This document shows positions 1-8,846 of a stretch of DNA of 64,000 bases, piece after piece; position 1 is the stretch's first letter, and each line of letters opens with the position of its first letter. This stretch comes from Bacillota bacterium. GTDB taxonomy: Bacteria; Bacillota; Clostridia; Acetivibrionales; DSM-1351. A program made the translations under genes and the position numbers. Below the pieces are notes generated by a model. It did no database searches. It saw nothing but the letters and a program-made list of their open reading frames with translations, and was not told the origin of the DNA. The stretch spans positions 1 to 64,000 of the forward strand of contig JAEWSZ010000061.1 in assembly GCA_023397905.1 (NCBI GenBank). Reading direction: 5' to 3'.

Positions 1-276
1 TTCATAAGTACAGTTCAGCTTATCCTTGAACTTCTCCGCCAGGGCATTCCACACTTCGTCTGCCGCGGACTTCTTGTCTCCGGGAAAATAGAATCTCAGT
101 TTGACAGGCTTCAGCTCCTCCTGGGTACTTCCGCCGGAATTGGTTCCGTTTGCGGCAGTGCTCCGGCTATCGCCGCCCTGAGCTGTATTTCCTGAACCGC
201 CGCAGCCTGCGATCGTACCGCTCAGCATTACCAGCGCAGCCGTCACGGCCAACGCTTTTACCAATACTTTTTTCAT
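1..276 (-). CDS. ABC transporter sugar-binding lipoprotein, N-terminal part (cut by window edge)
   Basis: The first 92 codons of an extracellular solute-binding protein; the rest lies beyond position 1. It starts MKKVLVKALAV with a hydrophobic signal segment and a lipobox ending in Cys (SGTIAGC), followed by a Gly/Ser/Thr/Asn-rich linker. The mature part begins VKLRFYFPGDKKSAADEVWNAL, close to the same stretch of the complete lipoprotein at 5014-6594 (VTLKFYFMNDKKAATDEVWN). The start ATG at 274-276 has a GGGGAGAG-type ribosome site. It is the third gene of a permease-permease-lipoprotein operon and should capture a sugar or oligosaccharide outside the membrane. The substrate cannot be read from the sequence. 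Confidence 0.85.
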   Translation of the reverse strand, partial: MKKVLVKALAVTAALVMLSGTIAGCGGSGNTAQGGDSRSTAANGTNSGGSTQEELKPVKLRFYFPGDKKSAADEVWNALAEKFKDKLNCTYE

Positions 277-324
277 AATATCTCTCCCCTTCTTTATATT
301 ACTATAAGGCATTTGCCTGTACAG

Positions 325-1209
325 TCAACCCTTGACCGCCCCCACCATGATCCCCTTTACGAAATATCTCTGTACAAAGGGGTAAAGCAGTATGATAGGG
401 CCTATGGTAATAATAGTTACAGCCATTTTGATCCCCTCCGTGGGTATGGCCGCCGAAACCTGCTGCATCATGGCGGCATTGGGTGAAGACTGGAGGAAGG
501 TCACATTTGATACTATGGTCCTCAGCAGAAGCTGCAGCGGCTGTTTTGCAGTCTGATCCACCAGCATGAGCCCCAGCCACCAGTCATTCCAGTAGCCCAG
601 TGCCGCAAAGAGGCCAACTGTTGCCAGAGCGGGCTTTGCCAGCGGCAGCATTATTTTTATGAATATGGTAAACTCCCTTGCGCCGTCTATTTTGGCCGAT
701 TCATGCATCTCATCCGGTATGGACTGGAAGAAATTCCTCAGAAGCAGTATATACCATGCATAGGCCAGATACGGAATTATGAGGGCGATTATCTTATCCT
801 TCAGGTGCAGATAGTTCACACATACAATGTACCAGGGCACCATGCCTCCGCTGAACAGCATTGTAATTATGGTGTACACCGACAGAAACTTCCTGCATTT
901 CAACTCCTTCCGTGACAGGACATATCCCGCCATTGCATTGATCAGCAGATTAAAGAAGGTGCCCACCACGGTAACAAATATTGTTACCTTATATGCGTTT
1001 AATATCCTGTTTGCATCCAGGAACAGTATCCTGTAGGATATGAAGCTTATTGATTTGGGAAAAAGCGTGTACCCATACTTGAGTATGTCTTTTTCCGGGG
1101 ACAGGGACCCGCTGATAACCATCAGGAACGGCAGCAGGCAGAATAATGAAAACAACGTTATCAAAATGTATGAAGCAATGTTAAAAATACTGATTTTGCC
1201 TTTTCGCAT
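325..1209 (-). CDS. carbohydrate ABC transporter permease, LplC/YtcP type
   Basis: A 294-residue inner-membrane permease with about six hydrophobic segments. The EAA-type cytoplasmic loop is visible as SAKIDGAREFTIFIKIMLPL, which contacts the ATPase, and the C-terminus GIMVGAVKG is typical of the LplC/YtcP branch of sugar permeases. AGGAGG lies six bases before the ATG. It sits 17 bases after the LplB-type partner and 48 bases before the lipoprotein gene. Its closest visible relative is the permease at 6678-7562, which is colinear over its whole length. No ATPase gene lies in the module; these systems usually borrow a shared MsmK-type ATPase encoded elsewhere. Confidence 0.92.
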   Translation of the reverse strand: MRKGKISIFNIASYILITLFSLFCLLPFLMVISGSLSPEKDILKYGYTLFPKSISFISYRILFLDANRILNAYKVTIFVTVVGTFFNLLINAMAGYVLSRKELKCRKFLSVYTIITMLFSGGMVPWYIVCVNYLHLKDKIIALIIPYLAYAWYILLLRNFFQSIPDEMHESAKIDGAREFTIFIKIMLPLAKPALATVGLFAALGYWNDWWLGLMLVDQTAKQPLQLLLRTIVSNVTFLQSSPNAAMMQQVSAAIPTEGIKMAVTIITIGPIILLYPFVQRYFVKGIMVGAVKG

Positions 1210-1226
1210 GTCAAGCCTCCTATATT

Positions 1227-2186
1227 TTAAAATATGGCCGAGTCCTTATCCATTTTCCGCGCCCACATATTGCTGGAAATAACCAGTATAAAGGATATTA
1301 TGGACTGGACAAAGCCCGCAGCCGACGCCATGCCTATATCTCCCGTCTGTTTCAGTCCCCGGTATACAAATGTGTCTATGACGTCGGAGGATGAGAATAT
1401 CTGTGAAGCATCTCCCACAATCGCGTAGAACATGCCGAAATCCGCATTCATTATTTTACCTACCTGAAGGAGTGTTAAAATAATTACGGTAGGCCTCAGC
1501 AGAGGCAGCGTTATATACCTGATTTCATGCCACTTGGACGCCCCGTCTATCTGGGCGGCTTCATAATAGGAGCTGTCTATGCCGGACAGTGTGGCCAGGT
1601 ACATGATGGCGCCGTAGCCGGATATTTTCCACCTGTTTATCAGTACCAGTATAAACGGCCACAGTGAGGGCCTGCTGTACCACTCCACCTTCGGCAATCC
1701 CACGGACTCCAGAAGCCCGTTTATAATACCGTTGTCCGTACTGAAAAAGTTATAGGCAAAAACGCCTACCACGATCCACGACACGAAATAAGGGAGAATG
1801 GTAATTGACTGGCTTATCTTTTTAAAGTACTTGTTTCCAATTTCATTGAGCAGCAATGCAAGACTCACTTCAAAAACCACTCCGAATACAATAAACAATC
1901 CGTTTAAAACAATTGTATTTCTGAAAGCCCTGAGCGCCGAATCCGAACTGAACAAAAAAATAAAATTATTGTAAATAGGCTGCGTCCAATCGCTGCCCCA
2001 TATGCCCTGCCTGAAATTCACATCCTTAAAAGCCAGCACCAGCCCTGACAGAGGAAGATAGTTAAACAGCAGAAGCAGCAGCATGGCAGGTAAAAACATC
2101 ACATATAAAGCTTTATGTTTCGCAATATCCTTTAATATGTCTGTAAAAGCATTGCCCTTTTTGCCGCATATATTTTCAGCTTTCAT
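1227..2186 (-). CDS. carbohydrate ABC transporter permease, LplB/YteP type
   Basis: A 319-residue permease. The frame is open to 2318, but the ATG at 2184-2186 (MKAENICGKKG) has the good ribosome site AAGGGGG and matches the family's usual length, so I take it as the start. The EAA loop reads YYEAAQIDGASKWHEIRYIT, followed by LPLLRPTVIILTLL. Its C-terminus MARKMDKDSAIF-like tail matches the paralogue at 7585-8556. It forms the membrane pore with the LplC-type permease downstream. It is first in the operon and divergent from the AraC-type regulator at 2598. Confidence 0.9.
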   Translation of the reverse strand: MKAENICGKKGNAFTDILKDIAKHKALYVMFLPAMLLLLLFNYLPLSGLVLAFKDVNFRQGIWGSDWTQPIYNNFIFLFSSDSALRAFRNTIVLNGLFIVFGVVFEVSLALLLNEIGNKYFKKISQSITILPYFVSWIVVGVFAYNFFSTDNGIINGLLESVGLPKVEWYSRPSLWPFILVLINRWKISGYGAIMYLATLSGIDSSYYEAAQIDGASKWHEIRYITLPLLRPTVIILTLLQVGKIMNADFGMFYAIVGDASQIFSSSDVIDTFVYRGLKQTGDIGMASAAGFVQSIISFILVISSNMWARKMDKDSAIF

Positions 2187-2597
2187 AGTAAAAACCCCCT
2201 TGGGAACGATCAAATATCCGTTTTCTTGAAAACCGGATTTTGTCACTTTGCCATCCCCGGTAATAAATTGTTTGGGAAACACTTTATGCAAATACGTATG
2301 TGCATGGAACATTTTCAATCATAATCTCAGGGCGGCATTTTTTATAGTCAAAACTTTTATGTTTTAGTGTTAAAAAACCAAAAACCCAGGTGCGATTTTT
2401 CAAAATAAGGTTTAAAAATCACAACTGAAGCCCTGGAGCCGCATTATTGAAGTTGTGGCACTTGATAAAAATCACAGGGTATTATAGAATTAAGTTGCCG
2501 TTCTGAAGAATTCCGATTTAAACCGATCATCCGATAAAATCATTTTGCTTTATACATTTTTAAAATATATTTATAAAATTCCCAATGGGAGGCTATA
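2187..2597. promoter_or_regulatory. intergenic region between divergent transporter operon and its regulator
   Basis: About 410 bases with no convincing gene. It must hold the promoters of the permease operon (minus) and the regulator (plus). On the plus strand TTGATA (2462-2467), a 17-base spacer and TAGAAT (2485-2490) form a plausible sigma-A promoter for the regulator. AT-rich runs and short inverted motifs around 2340-2420 could bind the AraC-type regulator, but I see no exact operator repeat. Confidence 0.45.
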
Positions 2598-4922
2598 ATG
2601 CGATTACTGAAATTATTTCAAAAAGGAAATTTTTTTACAAGAAAGTATTATACCAAGGTTCTCTTTTCATTTATCATAATGGCTTTTCTTATTGTCATAT
2701 CAACCACTCTGATTTTTTCCTCCATGTATATGGACAGTATTTACAGGCAGCTTTCCCTTGATTCCATAAATGACATAGAGAAGCTTACTTCTGAATTTGA
2801 CAATGTATTTAAACAATTTAAGGATACAAATATATATCTCAATCAGGTGCCGGATATAAATACGTTTTTATACTCGTACTCCATCGACGACTATATGACG
2901 CTGAACAGGGCCGACATGATCTCACGCCAGATAAAAAACCTGAATACCTATATATACTCCGTGATGCTTTACAACAAGGATGTGGAATATGCTCTCATGT
3001 CAGGAAGCCTGAATGTGGATAAAGCACAGTTTACAAACGGTTCTCTCAGCGCTCCCGACACTGAAAGCAGCCTGAATATGGTCATCAGTTCCGTTTCCTC
3101 CGGCGGCCCTGATGGCGGCAGATCAGGAAATACGCTTTCGCTTCTCTTCAACGATTCCGACAGAAAGGACATCTCCTCGGACAGCACCATAGTCATCACC
3201 GTTGACAGAGACCAGCTTGAGAAAAAACTGCTGGGCAAGATAGACGGAACCACTATTGCCGCCGACAACAGCGGGAAGGTCATTTTTTCATCGGATCCCG
3301 CCCAGGTAAACACCTCCGTATCCGGCCAGGCCTATTTTTCAAAAATCCTGGCCGCCGGAAGTGAACAGGGGAATTTTAAAATCAACATGGATAAAAACAA
3401 CAAAATAATTTCCTATGCCAGAAGCGCTCAAACAGGCTTTTATATTATCAATCTGCTGAATACCGACAATTACACAAATATCATATTGAAAAACGAGACC
3501 ACCATACTGTCCATAAGCCTTGGAATACTGCTTATTTTCCTCATGATAGGCTATTTTGTTTCCAGGAACATTTACTCCCCTATCAAGAAGGTGGCCGATC
3601 AGTTTTCAGGCTCCAAATACGTTGAACCCAGTGACACTCATTACGCTGAGATAGCTACCATCTCAAAGGTTTTCACCAATGCTCTCAGGCACATAGACGA
3701 ACTTGAGATGAAAAGCGATGACAACAATCAGAGGCTAAAGGAAGAATTTCTGAGAAGGCTTTTAAGGGGCAATATCTCGGAAGAGACAATCCGTTCGGAG
3801 GAGGGTCTGTACAAGTTTGACATAGAATTTTCAAACCTGATCCTGTGCTGTATGAGAATAGACAACCATGCCAATATAGGCTGGAACAAAAAGCTGGCCT
3901 ATGAATCCACAATACTGAGCATTTTCCCCCAGGTCCTGGGCAGGGATTTCAATTACGAGGCTGTAAATATGTATGAGGGAGAATTCGCACTGCTCATAAA
4001 TTTCAGGAATACCGATGAAAACAGCCTGAATCTTGTTATTGCAGCTATGGATAACATACGCGGCATCATAGGGAAAACCCTCCCTATCACCCTTTCCGTA
4101 GGTATAAGCGGTGTCTCCAACAGTGTCCCCGGGTGTACCGGCTGCTATGAAAAGGCCATAGAGCTTGTAAAGCACAGGTTTATTCTGGGAGGCGACCATA
4201 CTATTTACCAGCGCCTTCTGGACGATATGCTCTCCACAAATGTGAACTATCCCGACGAGATGTGCGACAGGCTTATAAAAGCCATAAGAATGAACAAAAA
4301 GGAGGACTTTGTCAGCAATCTCCGGGACATTATTGAATTTTTAAAGAACTATCCATATTCCAAGTCCATATCCATGCTCTTTCAGGTGATAACCGAATGC
4401 ATCAAAACAATAAACCAGACCTCCCAGCAGGACAGCAAAAAGTACTATCTGGGCCTTGACGACATCAATACCGTTTTCGGTTCCCTGGAAACCCTGGAGC
4501 AGGCCATGGAATGGCTGATAAACATTTTTGACAACTATCAGGAAATGATGGACAAGATCAACCTTTTGAAAAACGATAAGCATTACAAGCTGGTCGAAAA
4601 AATGCAGGCTTATATAAAGGAAAATTACAGGGACTACAATATGAACGTCGAAAGCCTTGCGGATATGGCGGGATATACCTCCTACTATTTTTCCAGAATA
4701 TTTAAAGACATTACGGGGCTGACTGTAATCGACTATATCCGCCAGGTCAGAATAAACACCGCAAAGGAGCTGCTGTGTGTGGATGAGATAAAAATAAGCG
4801 ATATCCCTTGTATGGTGGGCTTTTCAAACCCAAGCTACTTCTACTCCATATTCAAGAAGGACGTGGGCCTGACGCCGTCGGCATACAAAGAGTACATTTT
4901 AAGCAGGAATGCTGCAAAATAG
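2598..4922 (+). CDS. membrane-bound AraC-family sensor-regulator (YesN-like)
   Basis: A 774-residue one-protein signal system. The first membrane segment (about residues 20-45) and the second (about 300-322, ILSISLGILLIFLMIGYF) flank an extracellular sensor of about 250 residues that resembles a Cache-type domain. A cytoplasmic linker and a middle region follow. The last 105 residues contain the two AraC helix-turn-helix motifs (SLADMAGYTSYYFSRIFKD and ISDIPCMVGFSNPSYFYSIF) and end in the family signature VGLTPSAYKEYI. GGGAGG precedes the ATG. It is divergent from the permease operon, the standard position for a local activator that responds to the transported sugar. It is paralogous to 8847-11195. 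Confidence 0.9.
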   Translation: MRLLKLFQKGNFFTRKYYTKVLFSFIIMAFLIVISTTLIFSSMYMDSIYRQLSLDSINDIEKLTSEFDNVFKQFKDTNIYLNQVPDINTFLYSYSIDDYMTLNRADMISRQIKNLNTYIYSVMLYNKDVEYALMSGSLNVDKAQFTNGSLSAPDTESSLNMVISSVSSGGPDGGRSGNTLSLLFNDSDRKDISSDSTIVITVDRDQLEKKLLGKIDGTTIAADNSGKVIFSSDPAQVNTSVSGQAYFSKILAAGSEQGNFKINMDKNNKIISYARSAQTGFYIINLLNTDNYTNIILKNETTILSISLGILLIFLMIGYFVSRNIYSPIKKVADQFSGSKYVEPSDTHYAEIATISKVFTNALRHIDELEMKSDDNNQRLKEEFLRRLLRGNISEETIRSEEGLYKFDIEFSNLILCCMRIDNHANIGWNKKLAYESTILSIFPQVLGRDFNYEAVNMYEGEFALLINFRNTDENSLNLVIAAMDNIRGIIGKTLPITLSVGISGVSNSVPGCTGCYEKAIELVKHRFILGGDHTIYQRLLDDMLSTNVNYPDEMCDRLIKAIRMNKKEDFVSNLRDIIEFLKNYPYSKSISMLFQVITECIKTINQTSQQDSKKYYLGLDDINTVFGSLETLEQAMEWLINIFDNYQEMMDKINLLKNDKHYKLVEKMQAYIKENYRDYNMNVESLADMAGYTSYYFSRIFKDITGLTVIDYIRQVRINTAKELLCVDEIKISDIPCMVGFSNPSYFYSIFKKDVGLTPSAYKEYILSRNAAK

Positions 4923-4940
4923 CCGCGGCCAGGCCGCAAA

Positions 4941-4975
4941 AAACCCGGGAGTCAGCAATATGACTGCCCGGGTTT
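4941..4975. terminator. bidirectional hairpin terminator between convergent genes
   Basis: AAACCCGGGAGTCA and TGACTGCCCGGGTTT pair around the loop GCAATA with one bulged G. On the minus strand the stem runs into TTTTTT, on the plus strand into TTTCTTTA. It lies between the stop of the regulator (4922) and the stop of the lipoprotein gene (5014), so it can serve both. Confidence 0.8.
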
Positions 4976-5013
4976 CTTTAAGTATTAAACCTTTAATGCA
5001 AATTACTTCTGAA

Positions 5014-6594
5014 TTACTTCTTTGCCGCCAGAAATGTCTTGACCTGGTTATTTAATTCTTCGGTGATCTTGTCTGAGCCTGCGGCCTTGAGTTTTGCAAT
5101 TATGTCGTCAACCGCCTTGTCTACATCCTTTACAACTCCTGCAACCAGCGGTTTGCCCAGTTCAGCCAGTATCTGGTCTCTCTTTGCCAGTTCTGTCTTT
5201 ATATTTGTGTCGTCAAAGCTCAGGCCGTCGATAGGCGACGGTATATGATTCGGAGTGCTTGCGAACTCTGCTTCCCTGTTCCAGAAGCCTTCGCTGTACT
5301 GTACCGTAGGCCTCATGAACTGAGGTTTCCACATGGCCCACTGTCCGCCCCATTCCATGAAATTGCTTGTGGCGCCTGTCATTCCCGACGGGAAGTCGGC
5401 CATATCCCCGTTCAGTACATAGGTTTTATCCTTTATTCCGTACATTACCATGTCATACAGGTCCTGATTGCTGTTGATAAGCTCAAAGAACATCATGGTC
5501 CTTTCGGGGTTTTCCGAATTTTTGCTGATTGCCATCAGATTGCCTGTCGGTGAACGGTTATAGTATTTTTTCTCAGGATACAGCTGCGAGCTTTCGATGG
5601 TACCGTTGGGATCTGTGAATGCAGGCTTTGCATTGGCCCATTCATGGGAGGTCACGGTATACGGTATCATGCCGTTGTTCCAGTACTGTGAAGCCTCGGT
5701 TTTGTCCACCATTGCGTCCTTTGAAATCAGTCCGCTGTCAAACTGCTTCTTTATGTGCTGCATGGCTTCTCTGAAGAACGGAGTCTGCTCAATAGGCACT
5801 ATGGCGCTGTTGGGGTCGTTCATGTTTATGGTCATTCCGTGGAAATTCATGTCGTAGTACTCATCTCTCACAAAGTAAGGGCCGATATTCGGAGCAATAT
5901 TGTTCATATTTGGAACAACCATCTTTAACTCTGGCATTGCCTTGTGCAGGGTATCGATCATTTTATCCATATCTTCTATGGTCTTTATGGAATCCTTTGG
6001 AATATCCGGTATGCCAGCCTTTTTGAGAAGGTCGGTTCTCCACACTATAAAGGGATGCTCATTTCCCTTCATGGTCCAGGGCACTGCCATGACCTGACCT
6101 TTGACCGTTACCGCCGACAAGCTTCCCAGCTCCTGCAGCTCGGTGTAAAGTTTGGGCGCGTATTTGGGCAGCAGATCGTTCAGGCTGAGGTACGCCCCTT
6201 TTGTCACCATCTGGTTGTAAGCCATCCAGGCACCGTCATAGTTGGCGTCCCATTTATTTCCGGCAACCGACATTACCATCAGTTTATTTGTGTAATCACC
6301 GGCCGGAATGAAGTTTATTTCGAATTTAGCATTTAATTCCTTTTGAAATTTTTCACCGATTGCATTCCAGACTTCATCTGTGGCTGCTTTTTTGTCATTC
6401 ATAAAATAGAATTTCAAGGTTACGGGATCCAGCGCCGAGCTCTGTGCCGGTGACGAAACCGATGCATCCGAGCTGCCGGAAGCCGTTGAAGCGGAGCCGG
6501 AATCCGAGCCTGAGCTGCCGCAGGCTGCTGCTGCGCCTGCCAGCATCACTACCGCCAGCATCATCGCAATGATTTTTAAAGCTTTCCTTTTCAT
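5014..6594 (-). CDS. ABC transporter sugar-binding lipoprotein
   Basis: A complete 526-residue extracellular solute-binding protein. It has a signal peptide (MKRKALKIIAMMLAVVMLAG) and a lipobox ending AAAACG, then a Ser/Ala-rich linker to about residue 55. The mature domain shows the LplA/YtcQ-like pattern with AGNKWDANYDGAWMAYNQMV and later SENPERTMMFFELINSNQDL. GGAGA lies upstream of the ATG. It is third in the operon after the permeases at 7585 and 6678, and the arrangement is identical to the first module. The ligand is probably an oligosaccharide, judging only from the family and the nearby beta-helix protein. Confidence 0.92.
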   Translation of the reverse strand: MKRKALKIIAMMLAVVMLAGAAAACGSSGSDSGSASTASGSSDASVSSPAQSSALDPVTLKFYFMNDKKAATDEVWNAIGEKFQKELNAKFEINFIPAGDYTNKLMVMSVAGNKWDANYDGAWMAYNQMVTKGAYLSLNDLLPKYAPKLYTELQELGSLSAVTVKGQVMAVPWTMKGNEHPFIVWRTDLLKKAGIPDIPKDSIKTIEDMDKMIDTLHKAMPELKMVVPNMNNIAPNIGPYFVRDEYYDMNFHGMTINMNDPNSAIVPIEQTPFFREAMQHIKKQFDSGLISKDAMVDKTEASQYWNNGMIPYTVTSHEWANAKPAFTDPNGTIESSQLYPEKKYYNRSPTGNLMAISKNSENPERTMMFFELINSNQDLYDMVMYGIKDKTYVLNGDMADFPSGMTGATSNFMEWGGQWAMWKPQFMRPTVQYSEGFWNREAEFASTPNHIPSPIDGLSFDDTNIKTELAKRDQILAELGKPLVAGVVKDVDKAVDDIIAKLKAAGSDKITEELNNQVKTFLAAKK

Positions 6595-6677
6595 AATATG
6601 TCTCCTTTATAAATTATTTTATATCTACTAAACAGCCTTCGGAATGATTAGATTAAATCATTTCAGAGCTGAAATAG

Positions 6678-7562
6678 TCAACCCTTTACCGCCCCGACCA
6701 TGATACCTTTTACAAAAAATCTCTGGATAAACGGATAGAGAAAAATTATGGGGCCGATTGTAATAATACTTACAGCCATTTTCACTCCTTCGGAAGGTAT
6801 CTGGTTTACTATTCTCTGGAGCTCGGCGCTGTTGGACATCTGGGATTTGATGAATTCCACATTGGTTACCACGATTCTGAGCATCATCTGAAGCGGCTGC
6901 TTATCCTGGTCATTTATGAGCATCAGGCCAAGCCACCAGTCGTTCCAGTAGCCCAGCGCTATAAACAGTCCCACTGTTGCCAGGGCCGGTTTGGACAGCG
7001 GAAGAATTATTCTGAAAAATATGGTCAACTCCCGCGCACCGTCTATCTTGGCGGACTCGTTCAATTCGTCGGGAATTGTTTTCATAAAATTCCTCATGAG
7101 AAATATATACCATGCATTTGCGAGATAGGGTATTATCAACGCGGCTATCTTATCGCTCAAATGGAGGTATTTGACGCACACTATATACCAGGGCACCATA
7201 CCCCCGCTGAAAAGGATTGTCAGCAATGTGTAGACCGATACGATATTCCTGTATTTCAATGTTTTTCTGGATAAGCTGTACCCGGCCATTGTGTTTATCA
7301 GCAAGCCGAATATGGTTCCCACAACCGTGACGGTTATTGAAATGGTGTAGGCGTTTACTATCCTCTCAGAGGTCATAAAAAGCACCTTGTAGGCCATAAA
7401 GCTCACATGCCTTGGGAAAAGACCGTAGCCGTATTTCATTATGTCACTCTCCTGGCTCAGGGACCCGCTTATAACCATAATAAACGGAAGCAGGCAGAAA
7501 ACTGCAAATATAAAAGCCGCAATATAGCAAAACACTTTAAGTAAACTTATTTTTTTTGTCAT
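6678..7562 (-). CDS. carbohydrate ABC transporter permease, LplC/YtcP type
   Basis: 294 residues, the same length as its paralogue at 325-1209. Hydrophobic segments are spaced along the protein, the EAA loop reads SAKIDGARELTIFFRIILPL, and the terminus is again GIMVGAVKG. It lies 22 bases after the LplB-type gene and 83 bases before the lipoprotein gene. An AGGAGG stands about 13 bases before the ATG, which is rather far. It is half of the membrane channel for the lipoprotein at 5014-6594. Confidence 0.92.
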   Translation of the reverse strand: MTKKISLLKVFCYIAAFIFAVFCLLPFIMVISGSLSQESDIMKYGYGLFPRHVSFMAYKVLFMTSERIVNAYTISITVTVVGTIFGLLINTMAGYSLSRKTLKYRNIVSVYTLLTILFSGGMVPWYIVCVKYLHLSDKIAALIIPYLANAWYIFLMRNFMKTIPDELNESAKIDGARELTIFFRIILPLSKPALATVGLFIALGYWNDWWLGLMLINDQDKQPLQMMLRIVVTNVEFIKSQMSNSAELQRIVNQIPSEGVKMAVSIITIGPIIFLYPFIQRFFVKGIMVGAVKG

Positions 7563-7584
7563 GATTTTTTAAATACCTCCTTTC

Positions 7585-8556
7585 TTAAAATAATGCGGAA
7601 TCTTTATCAATTCTTCTTGCGGCCATATTGCTCAATACAACCAGTATAAAAGAGAGAATAGACTGTACAAAGCCCGCCGCCGACGCCATTCCGATATCGG
7701 AGGAAACTCTCAGGCTCCTGTACACAAAAGTGTCTATTACATCGGTAGTCGAATATAATGTCGCAGCATCGCCCACCACCGAGAAAAACATTCCGAAGTC
7801 TGCATTGAATATCCTGCCTATGGCCAGAAGCGTGAGCACTATAACCGTAGGCCTCAGCAGCGGCAGACTGATATAGCGTATCTGCTGCCACCTGGAAGCC
7901 CCGTCGATCTCCGCGGCTTCATAGTATGAGGCATCGATTCCGGACAGGGTGGCCAGGTAGACTATGGTCCCGTATCCAGTCAGCTTCCACCGGTTCACCA
8001 GCACCAGGATGACAGGCCATATGGACGCATTTGTGATAAAATCTATTTTGGGCAGGCCCATGGCCCCCAGCAGGTTGTTCAGCGCCGCATGGTCCGATGT
8101 GAGCAAATTGTATGTGAATACTCCCACGACTATCCAGGACACAAAGTATGGTAAAAATGACAGCGTCTGCGTCACCTTTTTAAATATCTTTGAATTTATT
8201 TCATTGAAAATCAGAGCAAATCCCACTTCAAACACCAGCCCCACCGATATAAAGAGCGCATTCAGCAGGACGGTGTTCCTTATGGCCCTTATGCCGTATT
8301 CCGAATCAAAAAGAAACATGAAATTGTTGAATATAGGTCTGGACCAGGGACTGTTGAATATTCCCATGTCGAAATTGAATTCCTTAAATGCCAGTATCAG
8401 TCCGAAAAGCGGCATATAGCAAAAAAGGAAAAGCAGTACTACTGCCGGAACAAGCATCATATACAGAGCTTTGTTGACATTTAATTCCTTAAATACGCCG
8501 AAGAGGCCTGTTGGTGCAACTATTCCTCCTCCGTTGCGTGCTGTGATTTTTTGCAT
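7585..8556 (-). CDS. carbohydrate ABC transporter permease, LplB/YteP type
   Basis: 323 residues with about six membrane segments and the EAA loop YYEAAEIDGASRWQQIRYIS, ending AARRIDKDSALF. Colinear with the permease at 1227-2186. It is the first gene of the second transporter operon and is divergent from the regulator at 8847. The ATG at 8554-8556 has a GGGG-type site at a slightly long distance; no better start is visible. Confidence 0.9.
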   Translation of the reverse strand: MQKITARNGGGIVAPTGLFGVFKELNVNKALYMMLVPAVVLLFLFCYMPLFGLILAFKEFNFDMGIFNSPWSRPIFNNFMFLFDSEYGIRAIRNTVLLNALFISVGLVFEVGFALIFNEINSKIFKKVTQTLSFLPYFVSWIVVGVFTYNLLTSDHAALNNLLGAMGLPKIDFITNASIWPVILVLVNRWKLTGYGTIVYLATLSGIDASYYEAAEIDGASRWQQIRYISLPLLRPTVIVLTLLAIGRIFNADFGMFFSVVGDAATLYSTTDVIDTFVYRSLRVSSDIGMASAAGFVQSILSFILVVLSNMAARRIDKDSALF

Positions 8557-8746
8557 TGGATTTGATTTATCCCCTTCCGTAAATTTTTAGAAGAACAGAG
8601 CTTGCACCTATACTTTAATCCATGGCAGGTCAATAAATATAGTCAGGATTTTCGATTTTTGATTGGATTTTTCAATAATGGGCACTGTGAAAATAAGATA
8701 AACAGTATGATTATTCCTTATTAAGCAATAATCAATTTACAGACCC

Positions 8747-8775
8747 TTGTTGAGACACCGACTTTATTTTATACT
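8747..8775 (+). promoter_or_regulatory. probable sigma-A promoter for the second AraC-type regulator
   Basis: TTGTTG (8747-8752), a 17-base spacer and TATACT (8770-8775), about 70 bases before the start at 8847. It lies in the 290-base region between the divergent permease and regulator genes (8557-8846), which otherwise holds AT-rich sequence and no gene. Confidence 0.5.
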
Positions 8776-8846
8776 TGAAGTATGACTTTTAAAACTGACC
8801 TTCATTTTTTCTATACCATAATTAAATACATCCGGGAGATGAGTTT